Origin: Selenomonas sp963544755
GTDB taxonomy: Bacteria; Bacillota; Negativicutes; Selenomonadales; Selenomonadaceae
Direction: 5' to 3'
DNA: 64,000 nt
Assembly: GCA_963544755.1 (NCBI GenBank)
Contig: CAUUGH010000001.1
Location: 62,001 to 126,000 of the forward strand
The notes under the pieces were generated by a model, which ran no database searches, had not been told where the DNA came from, and saw nothing but the letters and a program-made list of their open reading frames with translations. Within the stretch, counting starts at the first letter, position 1; every line of letters begins with the position of its first letter. Positions 33,804-42,141 of the stretch are shown here, piece after piece. The position numbers and the translations under genes were made by a program.

Positions 33804-35613
33804 TGAGTGTCAAAAGGTAGTGCGTGCTAAAGAGGTGTGTAAAGCGTCTTTTGCCGATTTGCTAGGTGAGGCAAGCCGTCTTTTTGCTTGTGCACATTAT
33901 GAAAAGGTACGTAAGCTCATGGAGTCGGCGCTTTCTTCTTTTAAAGAAGCGCCGGAAGATTTTTCGCAGGCGGCAAAAGAGCTTATCGAGATTCGCTATG
34001 TACTGGCGGCATCTTTGGTACAGCTTGGTGATTACAAGGCGGCGCGAAAAGTGATTGCAGATATTAAAGCGCGCGATAAAGAGCATCCGGGTGCGGCATT
34101 GCAGGAGATTTATATAGAAAAGGGCGAGGGCAAGACGTGTACGGAGATGGTGCGTTTGCAACGGCTCGTCGCTTGGCTTAAAAAGCAGCTGAAAAAAGAT
34201 GCACCGACTGAGCTTTTGGCGTATTATCAAAAACTGCTCGCCGAAAGCTATAGCCTCTTAGGATCCGCGCTGACACGTGCAGGAAGAGCCGGCGAGGGCG
34301 TTTTGGCGTTTTTACATTCTAGCCGCCTAGAAAAAGATGATGAAAAGCGTATCGAAGAATATAGTAACGCCCTTTTTACATATAATTACCTCAGCGAAAA
34401 AGAGCGTGCGCCGTTTTCAAAGCTTCTTACAGGCTTTAATAGCTTCTTTCGCCTAGAAGATCGTTTGCAGCTTACGCCTTACAAGCACGAGCGGCTGCAC
34501 ATCGGCTATATTTCGCCCGATCTTTGCTATCACCCCGTCGCTTTTTTCTTGCTGCCACTTTTGCGCGCTTTTGATCGCACGCGTTTTTCGGTCTTTTGCT
34601 ATGCCAATAATTCTGAAGATGCTGTATCGCGCACTATGGCGCAGCAAGAAGGAGTTTTATGGCGAAATATTTTAGATCTTACGCCAAAGGCGGCAGCTAG
34701 GCAGATAGCAGATGATGAAATTGACATTTTAGTGGATTTGGCGGGGCATACTTGTAATAATTGTTTGCCGATCTTAGCAAAAAAGCCGGCGCCCGTACAG
34801 ATTACAGGCATCGGCTACATGGGGCGCACGGGGCTTTTAGCGATCGACTATCTGCTTTCAGATACCGTGCTAGATCCAGATAAAACGACTGCGGCACAAA
34901 ATACAAGTGAAATTGCTCTGCGGCTTTTTCATAGCCATTTATGCTACCTGCCTTTTATCGCCATGCCGGATGTGTCGCCGCCGCCTTGTCTTTTACGCGG
35001 TTTTATCACCTTTGGCTGCTTTAATAATTACAGCAAAGTCACAGATGAGATGCTGCTTCTTTGGCGGCGCTTACTTACCGATCTGCCTACGGCACGGCTT
35101 CTTTTAAAGAGTAGGCTTTTTAATACTGAAGAGGGCAAAATGCTTGCAAGGGAGCGTTTTTGGCGGCTAGGGCTGGATGTGGTGCGTATCGAGCTGCGTA
35201 GCTTTTCAGCCAACCATCTTAAAGAATATGCCGATATGGACATCGCGCTTGACACATCGCCTTATACGGGCGGGCTTACGACGTGTGAGGCGCTTTATAT
35301 GGGCGTTCCCGTGGTGACGCTTTGCGGCAAAAGTCATGGCGCACGCTTTGGCGCGAGTTTACTTAAAAATGCAAACCTTATAGAGCTGATCGCTTATAGT
35401 AAGGCGCAATATATAGACATCGCCAAAACACTTGCCGCATCACCTGAAACGCTTACCTATCTGCGAGAAAAACAGCGCAGCATACTGCAAACATCGCCGT
35501 TGATGGACTTTCGCCGCTATGTAAAAGAAGTAGAAGCGGCATATGAATATGTTTGGCAAATACAAAAAAGCAAGCAGAGCGGACAAAATGCCTTTGCGGC
35601 ATCGTCTCCTTGA
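33787..35613 (+). CDS. SPINDLY/OGT-family O-GlcNAc transferase-like glycosyltransferase (608 aa)
   Basis: The N-terminal 200 residues are helical and TPR-like (ARKVIADIKARDKEHPGAAL, LLGSALTRAGRAGEGVLAFL). The C-terminal part is a GT41 catalytic domain: HIGYISPDLCYHPVAFFLLP, IDILVDLAGHTCNN, KPAPVQITGIGYMGRTGL, FGCFNNYSKVTDEML, DIALDTSPYTGGLTTCEAL and GMxVVTL-like MGVPVVTLCGKSHGARFGAS. Such enzymes add sugars to Ser/Thr of proteins. Nearby flagellin makes flagellin glycosylation an attractive target. GAGGAG precedes the start; 33787 or 33793 both possible. Confidence 0.9.
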   Translation: MQMCADECQKVVRAKEVCKASFADLLGEASRLFACAHYEKVRKLMESALSSFKEAPEDFSQAAKELIEIRYVLAASLVQLGDYKAARKVIADIKARDKEHPGAALQEIYIEKGEGKTCTEMVRLQRLVAWLKKQLKKDAPTELLAYYQKLLAESYSLLGSALTRAGRAGEGVLAFLHSSRLEKDDEKRIEEYSNALFTYNYLSEKERAPFSKLLTGFNSFFRLEDRLQLTPYKHERLHIGYISPDLCYHPVAFFLLPLLRAFDRTRFSVFCYANNSEDAVSRTMAQQEGVLWRNILDLTPKAAARQIADDEIDILVDLAGHTCNNCLPILAKKPAPVQITGIGYMGRTGLLAIDYLLSDTVLDPDKTTAAQNTSEIALRLFHSHLCYLPFIAMPDVSPPPCLLRGFITFGCFNNYSKVTDEMLLLWRRLLTDLPTARLLLKSRLFNTEEGKMLARERFWRLGLDVVRIELRSFSANHLKEYADMDIALDTSPYTGGLTTCEALYMGVPVVTLCGKSHGARFGASLLKNANLIELIAYSKAQYIDIAKTLAASPETLTYLREKQRSILQTSPLMDFRRYVKEVEAAYEYVWQIQKSKQSGQNAFAASSP

Positions 35614-35692
35614 CAGAGCAAAAAAGATATGACAAGATGATATTATCAGCGCTTTTTAAAATTCGTAAACGATATATTTTTGAGGTGAGAAC

Positions 35693-38119
35693 GTGGATTT
35701 TGGCGAGGGGAAGATTGTTCCTATAGATCTTGCAAGTGAGATGAAAGATTCTTATATTGACTATGCCATGAGCGTTATCGTTGCACGCGCCCTGCCGGAT
35801 GTGCGCGACGGTCTAAAGCCTGTGCATCGGCGCATCCTCTATGCGATGCAAGAAGCCGGCATGGGATCGGCAAAGCCATATAAAAAGTCGGCGCGTATCG
35901 TCGGCGAAGTTTTAGGTAAATATCATCCGCATGGCGACAGCTCCGTTTATGATGCCATCGTGCGCATGGCGCAGGATTTTTCCATGCGCTATATGCTTGC
36001 CGACGGGCATGGCAACTTCGGCTCGGTAGACGGCGATCCGGCGGCAGCGATGCGCTATACAGAAGTGCGTATGTCAAAGGTCGCAGAACTAATGCTGCAA
36101 GACATCGACAAAGAAACGGTGGATTTTGCACCAAACTATGACGAGTCATTAAAAGAGCCGACGGTGCTTCCCTCTAAGCTGCCGCAGCTTCTTACAAACG
36201 GCACTTCAGGCATTGCCGTCGGCATGGCGACGAACATTCCGCCGCACAATATGCAAGAAGTCATAGATGCCGCTTTGATGCTCATTGCCCGTCCTGAAAC
36301 GACGATCGAAGAGCTGATGAGCGTTATAAAAGGGCCTGATTTTCCAACGGCAGGTCTTATCTTAGGAAAAGAAGGCATTAGTAAAGCATATAAGACGGGG
36401 CGCGGCGTCATAAAAATGCGTGCGCGTGTGCATATTGAAACGACATCGAGCGCTAAATCGCGCATCGTCGTGACAGAATTGCCCTATCAAGTAAATAAGG
36501 CGCGTCTTGTCGAAAAGATCGCAGAGCTAGTGCGTGATAAAGCGATTGAGGGCATCACCGCGCTAAACGATGAGTCTGACAGAAGCGGTATGCGTATCGT
36601 TATCGACGTGCGCCGCGATACGAATGCCAACGTCATATTAAATCAACTTTATAAGCACACACAGCTGCAAGATAGCTTCGGCGTTATCATGCTAGCTTTA
36701 GTAGACGGCAGTCCGCGCATACTCACTCTAAAAGAAGTGCTGTCTTACTACATCAAGCATCAGCAAGATGTTATCACGCGGCGCACGCAGCATGAGCTTA
36801 ACAAAGCTGAAATACGCGCCCATATATTACAAGGGCTAATCGTCGCCTTAGATAATTTAGATGCCGTCATCTCTGCCATTCGCGAAAGCCGCACGGCAGA
36901 TATAGCTCGTGAGCGTCTTATGGATGGTTTTAAGTTAAGCGAAAAGCAGGCACAAGCGATCCTTGATTTGCGCCTACAGCGTTTGACAGGCTTAGAGCGC
37001 GAAAAGATCGAAGAAGAATATCAGGAAATATTAAAAACAATCGACTGGCTAAAAGCCGTTCTTGCAGACGAGGGCAAAATTGACGCGATCATTAAAGAAG
37101 AGCTTACAACAGTGCGCGAAAAGTACGGCGATAAGCGGCGCACAGAAATAACTGTCGATACGTCAGAACTTAATGTCGAAGATCTAATAGCGCAAGAAGA
37201 TGTTGTTATCACACTTACGCATAACAACTACATTAAGCGTATGCCGCTTGATACTTACCGCAGGCAAAAGCGCGGCGGTGTCGGCATAACGGGTATGGGT
37301 ACAAAAGAAACCGACTTTGTTGAAAACATTCTCGTAACTACGACGCACCACATCATCTTATTTTTCACGAACCGTGGGCGCGTCTACTGTCTAAAAGCCT
37401 ATGAAATACCCGAAGCGAGCCGTCAGGCAAAGGGTACGGCGATCATCAATCTCCTGCAATTAGAAAGCGGCGAGGCGATCACGGCGGTCATTCAGGTAAA
37501 AGAGTTTTTGCCCGAGTGCTACCTTTTTATGGCGACGAAAAAAGGCATTGTGAAAAAGACAAGCCTTTCTGAATTTCAAGCGATCCGCAAAGGTGGCTTA
37601 AACGCCATCAATTTAGACGCAGACGATGAACTTATCGGTGTCAAATGCACAGACGGTGATAAAAAAATCATTTTAGGCACGGCGAGCGGTATGGCAGTCG
37701 CCTTTGCTGAAGATGATGTGCGCTCAATGGGGCGCACGGCGCGTGGTGTCAAGGGCATCAACCTAAAAAGCGGCGATGTGGTAATAGGTATGGATAACCT
37801 CGCTAGAAATGCCCAAGTCTTAACCGTCACAGAAGACGGCTACGGAAAGCGTACAGAAACGAGCGAATACCGCTTGCAGACGCGTGGCGGCAAAGGTCTT
37901 ATCAACATGAAAGTCACCGAAAAGACAGGTGCTGTCATCGGTCTTAAAGTCGTGCGTCCGGAACAAGAGCTAATTCTCATCACGACAGCAGGCATCGTCA
38001 TCCGCACTAAGATCGATGAAATCTCCATCATCAGCCGCAATACACAAGGCGTTAAGATAATGCGCCTTGCAGAAAGCGACAAGGTAGCATCATTTGCGGC
38101 GATGGAGCAAAAAGATTGA
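35693..38119 (+). CDS. gyrA: DNA gyrase subunit A (808 aa)
   Basis: Type IIA topoisomerase A subunit. N-terminal SYIDYAMSVIVARALPDVRD, the catalytic-Tyr region DPAAAMRYTEVRM, the quinolone region KYHPHGDSSVYDAIVRMAQD with wild-type Ser and Asp at the E. coli 83 and 87 equivalents, and a C-terminal beta-pinwheel including the GyrA box QRRGGKG-like QTRGGKGLINMK. Length is normal. The start is GTG at 35693 behind TGAGGTGAG. gyrB is not adjacent, unlike the common arrangement. A terminator follows at 38128-38161. ParC is excluded by the GyrA box. Confidence 0.96.
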   Translation: MDFGEGKIVPIDLASEMKDSYIDYAMSVIVARALPDVRDGLKPVHRRILYAMQEAGMGSAKPYKKSARIVGEVLGKYHPHGDSSVYDAIVRMAQDFSMRYMLADGHGNFGSVDGDPAAAMRYTEVRMSKVAELMLQDIDKETVDFAPNYDESLKEPTVLPSKLPQLLTNGTSGIAVGMATNIPPHNMQEVIDAALMLIARPETTIEELMSVIKGPDFPTAGLILGKEGISKAYKTGRGVIKMRARVHIETTSSAKSRIVVTELPYQVNKARLVEKIAELVRDKAIEGITALNDESDRSGMRIVIDVRRDTNANVILNQLYKHTQLQDSFGVIMLALVDGSPRILTLKEVLSYYIKHQQDVITRRTQHELNKAEIRAHILQGLIVALDNLDAVISAIRESRTADIARERLMDGFKLSEKQAQAILDLRLQRLTGLEREKIEEEYQEILKTIDWLKAVLADEGKIDAIIKEELTTVREKYGDKRRTEITVDTSELNVEDLIAQEDVVITLTHNNYIKRMPLDTYRRQKRGGVGITGMGTKETDFVENILVTTTHHIILFFTNRGRVYCLKAYEIPEASRQAKGTAIINLLQLESGEAITAVIQVKEFLPECYLFMATKKGIVKKTSLSEFQAIRKGGLNAINLDADDELIGVKCTDGDKKIILGTASGMAVAFAEDDVRSMGRTARGVKGINLKSGDVVIGMDNLARNAQVLTVTEDGYGKRTETSEYRLQTRGGKGLINMKVTEKTGAVIGLKVVRPEQELILITTAGIVIRTKIDEISIISRNTQGVKIMRLAESDKVASFAAMEQKD

Positions 38120-38127
38120 TATTTTTA

Positions 38128-38161
38128 ATGGGCTGTGACCATTGTCTACAGCCCATTTTTT
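38128..38161 (+). terminator. Rho-independent terminator of gyrA
   Basis: The stem ATGGGCTGT/ACAGCCCAT is followed by five T residues, 9 bp after the gyrA stop. Confidence 0.9.
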
Positions 38162-38181
38162 GCGTCCATCTAATAGCAACT

Positions 38182-38237
38182 AAAAAATCCCATCTCCATA
38201 AGCAACGCATCTTAGCATTGCCTATGGAGATGGGATT
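38182..38237 (-). terminator. Rho-independent terminator of rpsT
   Basis: A perfect 15-bp inverted repeat (38186-38200 with 38223-38237). The minus-strand transcript ends in a U-run (A residues at 38182-38187). Confidence 0.85.
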
Positions 38238-38255
38238 CTAGCTACGCCCCCACTT

Positions 38256-38323
38256 TGTTGACGATAAGAAAATAACGTAGATGCGTGAAGCCGGGTGGCT
38301 GAAATTATCAGTGGCTTTCCAGC
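38256..38323. repeat. Small dispersed repeat, copy B
   Basis: Shares TAGATGCGTGAAG and, after a variable stretch, GGTGGCTGAAATTATCAGTG plus GCTTTCC with the copy at 60830-60913. The left end is degenerate (GTTGACGATAAG). Confidence 0.6.
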
Positions 38324-38340
38324 ATCATAGCAAACTTTCC

Positions 38341-38604
38341 TTATGCCATAGCATTGACTTTACGAGCAAGGCGCGATTTTTTACGAGCGGCGCAATTTTT
38401 ATGAAACACATGGTTTGCAGCAGCTTGATCGATCGTCTTGTAGGCGGCTTTCAAAAAGGACTTAGCGTCTTCTGCCTCTCCTTTTTCCACCGCATCAAGA
38501 ACATGGCGCGAAGCTGTGCGTACGCGAGATTTTTCCGCAGCGTTTCGCGTGTGGCGTTTCTTATCCTTTTTTACGCTTTGAATGGATGCTTTGATATTTG
38601 GCAA
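38341..38604 (-). CDS. rpsT: 30S ribosomal protein S20 (87 aa), TTG start
   Basis: Basic helical protein with family blocks LPNIKASIQSVKKDKKRHTR and NAAEKSRVRTASRHV, and the conserved C-terminal IDQAAANHVFHKNCAARKKS. It binds 16S rRNA in the small subunit. The start is a TTG at 38604 since S20 proteins begin MPNIK and GGGGGAGGTG lies 5 bp upstream; no ATG fits. Weak start codons are known for rpsT, which represses its own translation in E. coli, and this TTG fits that scheme. It has its own promoter and terminator. Confidence 0.95.
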   Translation of the reverse strand: MPNIKASIQSVKKDKKRHTRNAAEKSRVRTASRHVLDAVEKGEAEDAKSFLKAAYKTIDQAAANHVFHKNCAARKKSRLARKVNAMA

Positions 38605-38639
38605 ATTTTTCACCTCCCCCTCAAAAATCACACGCTAGT

Positions 38640-38668
38640 ATATTAGCATGGATGCTTGAAAATTGCAA
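38640..38668 (-). promoter_or_regulatory. Promoter of rpsT
   Basis: Minus-strand TTGCAA (38663-38668), a 17-bp spacer and TAATAT (38640-38645), about 40 bp before the TTG start. Confidence 0.6.
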
Positions 38669-38778
38669 GGTTAATTCCTCGGCAAAGCAAAGAGGTGAAG
38701 ATTGCAAGTTTTAGTATTTGCAGGATAAGAAACATAATACCTAAAAGGCATCAGTTATAAAAAAAGTGCATTTTCCCC

Positions 38779-38812
38779 TTGACAAATTAAAAAAATGTGC
38801 GATACTTATAAT
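38779..38812 (+). promoter_or_regulatory. Promoter of the glcDF-type operon
   Basis: TTGACA (38779-38784) with either GATACT 16 bp later (38801-38806) or TATAAT 22 bp later (38807-38812). The -35 is perfect; which -10 is used is unclear. Confidence 0.6.
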
Positions 38813-38880
38813 AAAGTTAGTTATCTTATGATATGATTTGTTTATATATCTATTTTTCAACAGAAAGAGGTGTATCTTCT

Positions 38881-40266
38881 ATGCAAAAGCAGCAGTTGGC
38901 AGAGGAGATGGCAAAGATCGTTGGCAAAGAGTATGTTCAGTCAAAAGAAGAAGAGCTATATTCTTATGCTTATGATGCGACGCCGGGGCATATCTATATG
39001 CCGGATGTCGTCGTAAGCCCTAGCACGACGCTAGAGGTTTCAGATGTCTTAAAGTTTGCTAATGCACATAAAATTCCCGTCTATACGCGTGGTTCCGGTA
39101 CGAACCTTTCGGCAGGCACAGCTCCTTTAAAGGGCGGCATTGTTCTTTCGATGCTTCGCTTCAAAAAGATCATAGATGTTGATCTGGAAAATCTCATTGC
39201 CGAAGTCGAAGCCGGCGTTATCGTACAAGACATCAATGATCACATCGCGCAGTTTGGTCTTATCTATCCGCCGGATCCTGGCACGGTCAAGACCGCAAGT
39301 CTTGGCGGTACGATTGCGGAAAATTCCGGGGGGCTGCGCGGCTTAAAATATGGCATTACAAAAAACTATGTGCAGGGTCTTGAGGTCGTTTTAGCAAACG
39401 GCGATGTCATAAATACGGGCGGCAAAAATGTAAAGGACGTTTCCGGCTATGACATGACGAAGCTTTTTACAGGCTCTGAAGGTACGCTGGGCATCATCAC
39501 GAAGGCGCTTTTAAAGCTTTTGCCGGCACCTGAAAAGACTAAGAGCATGGTCGCCGTCTTTGATACGATCGAAGATGCAGGCCGCGCCGTTTCCGGCATC
39601 ATCGCGGCGAAGATCATTCCTGCGACACTTGAGATTTTAGATAATGCAACGATTCGTACGGTTGAAGACTTCATGCACGTCGGGCTGCCGACGGATGCTG
39701 ATGCGATTCTTCTCATTGAGGTAGATGGTCATCCGATAGTCGTCGAAGACGAAGCGACCAAGGTTATGAAGGTGTTAAAGGAAAATAACGCTCGCGAAGT
39801 TACGCTAGCGCGTGATGCCAAGCATAAAGAGCAGCTTTGGACGGCTCGCCGCATGGCGCTTCCTTGCCTTGCCAAGCTGCGCCCGACGACTTTTGTTGAG
39901 GATGCGACGGTGCCAAGGAGCAAGATACCGGCATTTTTGGATATTGTAAAAAAGGCGTCAAAGGATCATAATGTCACAATCGGTACCTTTGGTCATGCAG
40001 GTGACGGCAATATGCATCCGACGATCGTTTGTGATCTTAGAGATGAAGAGGAAACAAAGCGAGTGCATCAAGCGATGGACGACATTTTTCGCGGCGCCGT
40101 AGAGCTTGGCGGCACGCTTTCAGGCGAGCATGGCATAGGTCTTGGCAAGCTGCCTTGGATGGAGCTGCAGCACGGCAAGGCAGGCATGGCAGCCATGCGG
40201 CAGGTAAAACGCGCACTTGATCCGAATCTTATTTTAAACCCCGGCAAATTGATTGGAGAGTGCTAA
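38881..40266 (+). CDS. FAD-binding 2-hydroxyacid oxidase subunit, GlcD-like (461 aa)
   Basis: VAO-type flavoprotein: IPVYTRGSGTNLSAGTAPLK and PPDPGTVKTASLGGTIAENS bind FAD, and VTIGTFGHAGDGNMHPT with SGEHGIGLGKLPWM forms the substrate site. GlcD and D-lactate dehydrogenases share this layout. It passes electrons to the Fe-S partner encoded 4 bp downstream. In lactate-fermenting Negativicutes a D-lactate role is plausible, but glycolate or other 2-hydroxyacids cannot be excluded. The ATG at 38881 has AAGAGGTG upstream; an upstream in-frame ATG lies in the promoter region. Confidence 0.92.
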   Translation: MQKQQLAEEMAKIVGKEYVQSKEEELYSYAYDATPGHIYMPDVVVSPSTTLEVSDVLKFANAHKIPVYTRGSGTNLSAGTAPLKGGIVLSMLRFKKIIDVDLENLIAEVEAGVIVQDINDHIAQFGLIYPPDPGTVKTASLGGTIAENSGGLRGLKYGITKNYVQGLEVVLANGDVINTGGKNVKDVSGYDMTKLFTGSEGTLGIITKALLKLLPAPEKTKSMVAVFDTIEDAGRAVSGIIAAKIIPATLEILDNATIRTVEDFMHVGLPTDADAILLIEVDGHPIVVEDEATKVMKVLKENNAREVTLARDAKHKEQLWTARRMALPCLAKLRPTTFVEDATVPRSKIPAFLDIVKKASKDHNVTIGTFGHAGDGNMHPTIVCDLRDEEETKRVHQAMDDIFRGAVELGGTLSGEHGIGLGKLPWMELQHGKAGMAAMRQVKRALDPNLILNPGKLIGEC

Positions 40267-40269
40267 GTT

Positions 40270-41586
40270 ATGGCAGAAAGTAAAATGTTTACATCGGCAG
40301 AGCTTAATCGGCACGATAATACGCTGCTTGCCGATATTGAAGACGCACTGGAAAACTGCATGAAGTGCGGCAACTGTCAGGCTGTCTGCCCAATTTATCG
40401 CGAAACCGGCAAAGAGCAGATGGTTGCACGCGGAAAGATCTCGTTGATGCAAGGCTATCTTTCGGGGAAATTTCCCATTTCGGCAGAATTTGATCATATC
40501 ATGGCGATGTGCCTTAACTGTAAAAGCTGCGCGGCAAATTGCCCGTGCGGCGTGGCGGCAGACGATCTTATATTGCGCGGCAGAAACGCTGCCGTAAAAG
40601 CTCGCGGCTTGCACCCGATCAAAAAGAATGTCTTTCGTTTATTGACAAATCGTCCGCTTTTTGATGCGGCGCTGCGTTTTGGCGGGATGTTCGGCTGGAT
40701 GTCTTTTAAAGAGGTTCCCGGCAAGAACGCTGTAAAGTCGCGTCTACCTATGCCGGGCATGGATCCAAATCGCGCGACGCCGCCTTTGGCATCGCGTCCT
40801 TTAAGAAGCCGCCATTCTGAGGTCATAGAGGTAGATAAACCTAAGTATCGTGTCGCTTTTTTCACCGGCTGTACGATCAATTATATGTATACTGATATGG
40901 GCGATGCCGTCATCGACGTGCTTCATGCAAATGATGTCGAAGTCGTATTGCCGCCCAAGCAGCATTGCTGCGGTACGCCGATTCATGTATCAGGCGCTTT
41001 TGATCTGGCAAACGAGTTAGCGCGCAACACGATCCGCGTCTTTGAAAATCTTGCTGTCGATTATATAGTCGGTGCTTGCGGCTCGTGCATCGAGGCTTTG
41101 AAACACTATCCTACATGGCTAAAAGACGATCCCAAGTGGCAGCCGCGTGCCGAGCGCATGGCGGCGAAGGTGCGTGAGATAAGTGAGCTGCTCATAGAAA
41201 AAGGCTTTGATACCACTAAGCTTTCACCTGTCAATAAGAAAGTCACGATGCACGATCCCTGTCATATGGTGCGCGGTCTTGGCATAAAAGCCCAGCCGCG
41301 CGAAGTCTTGCAGAAAATCCCCGGCATAAAATTCATTGAAATGAAAGAGCATGACCGCTGCTGTGGGTCCGGCGGCTCTTTTTGTATGGCGCATTATGAA
41401 ATGAGCCGTGATATAAATGATCGAAAGTGCAGCAATATCAACGCGACAGGCGCGGATCTCGTAGCGACGAGCTGCCCAAGCTGTCGTATGCACATCACCG
41501 ATGGCATTGTGCAAAATGATATGGCGCAAGTCGTCTACCACCCGATACAGCTTCTTGCTGCGTCGTATCGCGGTGCGCCGCTATGA
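40270..41586 (+). CDS. Fe-S oxidoreductase subunit, GlcF-like (438 aa)
   Basis: Two N-terminal 4Fe-4S motifs, CMKCGNCQAVCP (near residue 32) and CLNCKSCAANCPCG (near 80), then two CCG domains with PKQHCCGTPIHVSGAFDL and HDRCCGSGGSFCM. This is the electron-accepting partner of GlcD-like flavoproteins and probably hands electrons to quinone or an electron-transfer flavoprotein. It follows the FAD subunit by 3 bp and ends at a terminator. No lactate permease is seen next to it. Confidence 0.92.
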   Translation: MAESKMFTSAELNRHDNTLLADIEDALENCMKCGNCQAVCPIYRETGKEQMVARGKISLMQGYLSGKFPISAEFDHIMAMCLNCKSCAANCPCGVAADDLILRGRNAAVKARGLHPIKKNVFRLLTNRPLFDAALRFGGMFGWMSFKEVPGKNAVKSRLPMPGMDPNRATPPLASRPLRSRHSEVIEVDKPKYRVAFFTGCTINYMYTDMGDAVIDVLHANDVEVVLPPKQHCCGTPIHVSGAFDLANELARNTIRVFENLAVDYIVGACGSCIEALKHYPTWLKDDPKWQPRAERMAAKVREISELLIEKGFDTTKLSPVNKKVTMHDPCHMVRGLGIKAQPREVLQKIPGIKFIEMKEHDRCCGSGGSFCMAHYEMSRDINDRKCSNINATGADLVATSCPSCRMHITDGIVQNDMAQVVYHPIQLLAASYRGAPL

Positions 41587-41660
41587 GGTCTTTCGGAAGG
41601 CTCTGAAAGTTTTTGCCGAAGCTTATTAAATTTATCTATATGCATAACTTTTTAACAATG

Positions 41661-41710
41661 AAAAATCCCTCCTGCTTGTAGAATAAAAGCTACAAACAGG
41701 AGGGATTTTT
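41661..41710. terminator. Bidirectional terminator between the glcF-like and acidic exported protein genes
   Basis: The stem AAAATCCCTCCTG/CAGGAGGGATTTT with an inner TTGTAG/CTACAA extension serves the converging transcripts. Confidence 0.85.
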
Positions 41711-41770
41711 ATTTACTGTCCATACTTTATGGCACAGCCACTATAGCGCGTATCTTCTATAGGCGGCTTC

Positions 41771-42010
41771 TCAATAGTAATAGCCGTCCTCTGCGTAATA
41801 GTTGCCATCTTCATCTTCGGCATAGACAGCGTAGTTGCCATCTTCGTCAACGGCAGCGACAGCGACATTACCATAGTCATCTTCTACAACATAGATATAG
41901 TTGCCGTCCTCGTCATAGCCTTCATACTCATCTGCTGAAGCGATGCCGGCTGCGCCAAATACGAAAGCGCAAGAAGCCATCACAGCAAGAGATTTGAACC
42001 AATTTTTCAT
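41771..42010 (-). CDS. Small exported acidic protein with DEDGNY repeats (79 aa)
   Basis: A signal peptide (MKNWFKSLAVMASCAFVF then GAAGIASA) is followed by about 52 residues made mostly of Asp, Glu, Tyr, Gly, Asn and Val. The motif (D)EDGNY recurs three times, with related EDDYGN and AEDGYYY. No family is recognised. High Asp/Glu density suggests Ca2+ or other cation binding at the envelope, which is inference. The ATG at 42010 follows AAAGGAGAGG; the longer frame to 42064 has no support. The promoter carries paired CCACTTT repeats that probably bind the nearby LytTR regulator. The gene follows the histidine kinase on the same strand but has its own promoter. Confidence 0.8.
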   Translation of the reverse strand: MKNWFKSLAVMASCAFVFGAAGIASADEYEGYDEDGNYIYVVEDDYGNVAVAAVDEDGNYAVYAEDEDGNYYAEDGYYY

Positions 42011-42062
42011 AGAAAACCTCTCCTTTTTTTTTCTGGTTGCTACATAAACGTATCCTACCGAC

Positions 42063-42130
42063 ATTATGGCAAATACCGGCTAATTTTTCAATGCCTTGTT
42101 CAAAAGTGGTCAAAATCTGCATGAAAGTGG
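42063..42130 (-). promoter_or_regulatory. LytTR-type promoter of the acidic exported protein gene
   Basis: On the minus strand, two CCACTTT direct repeats (42124-42130 and 42103-42109) start 21 bp apart. They are followed by 11 bp, TTGAAA (42086-42091), a 17-bp spacer and CATAAT (42063-42068). The same arrangement appears before the lipoprotein gene and the TpsB gene. Confidence 0.65.
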
Positions 42131-42141
42131 TCGAATAGCTG

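Noticed and set aside
35900..36000. Quinolone-resistance change in gyrA
   Set aside because: The region reads HPHGDSSVYD, with wild-type Ser and Asp at the usual resistance positions.
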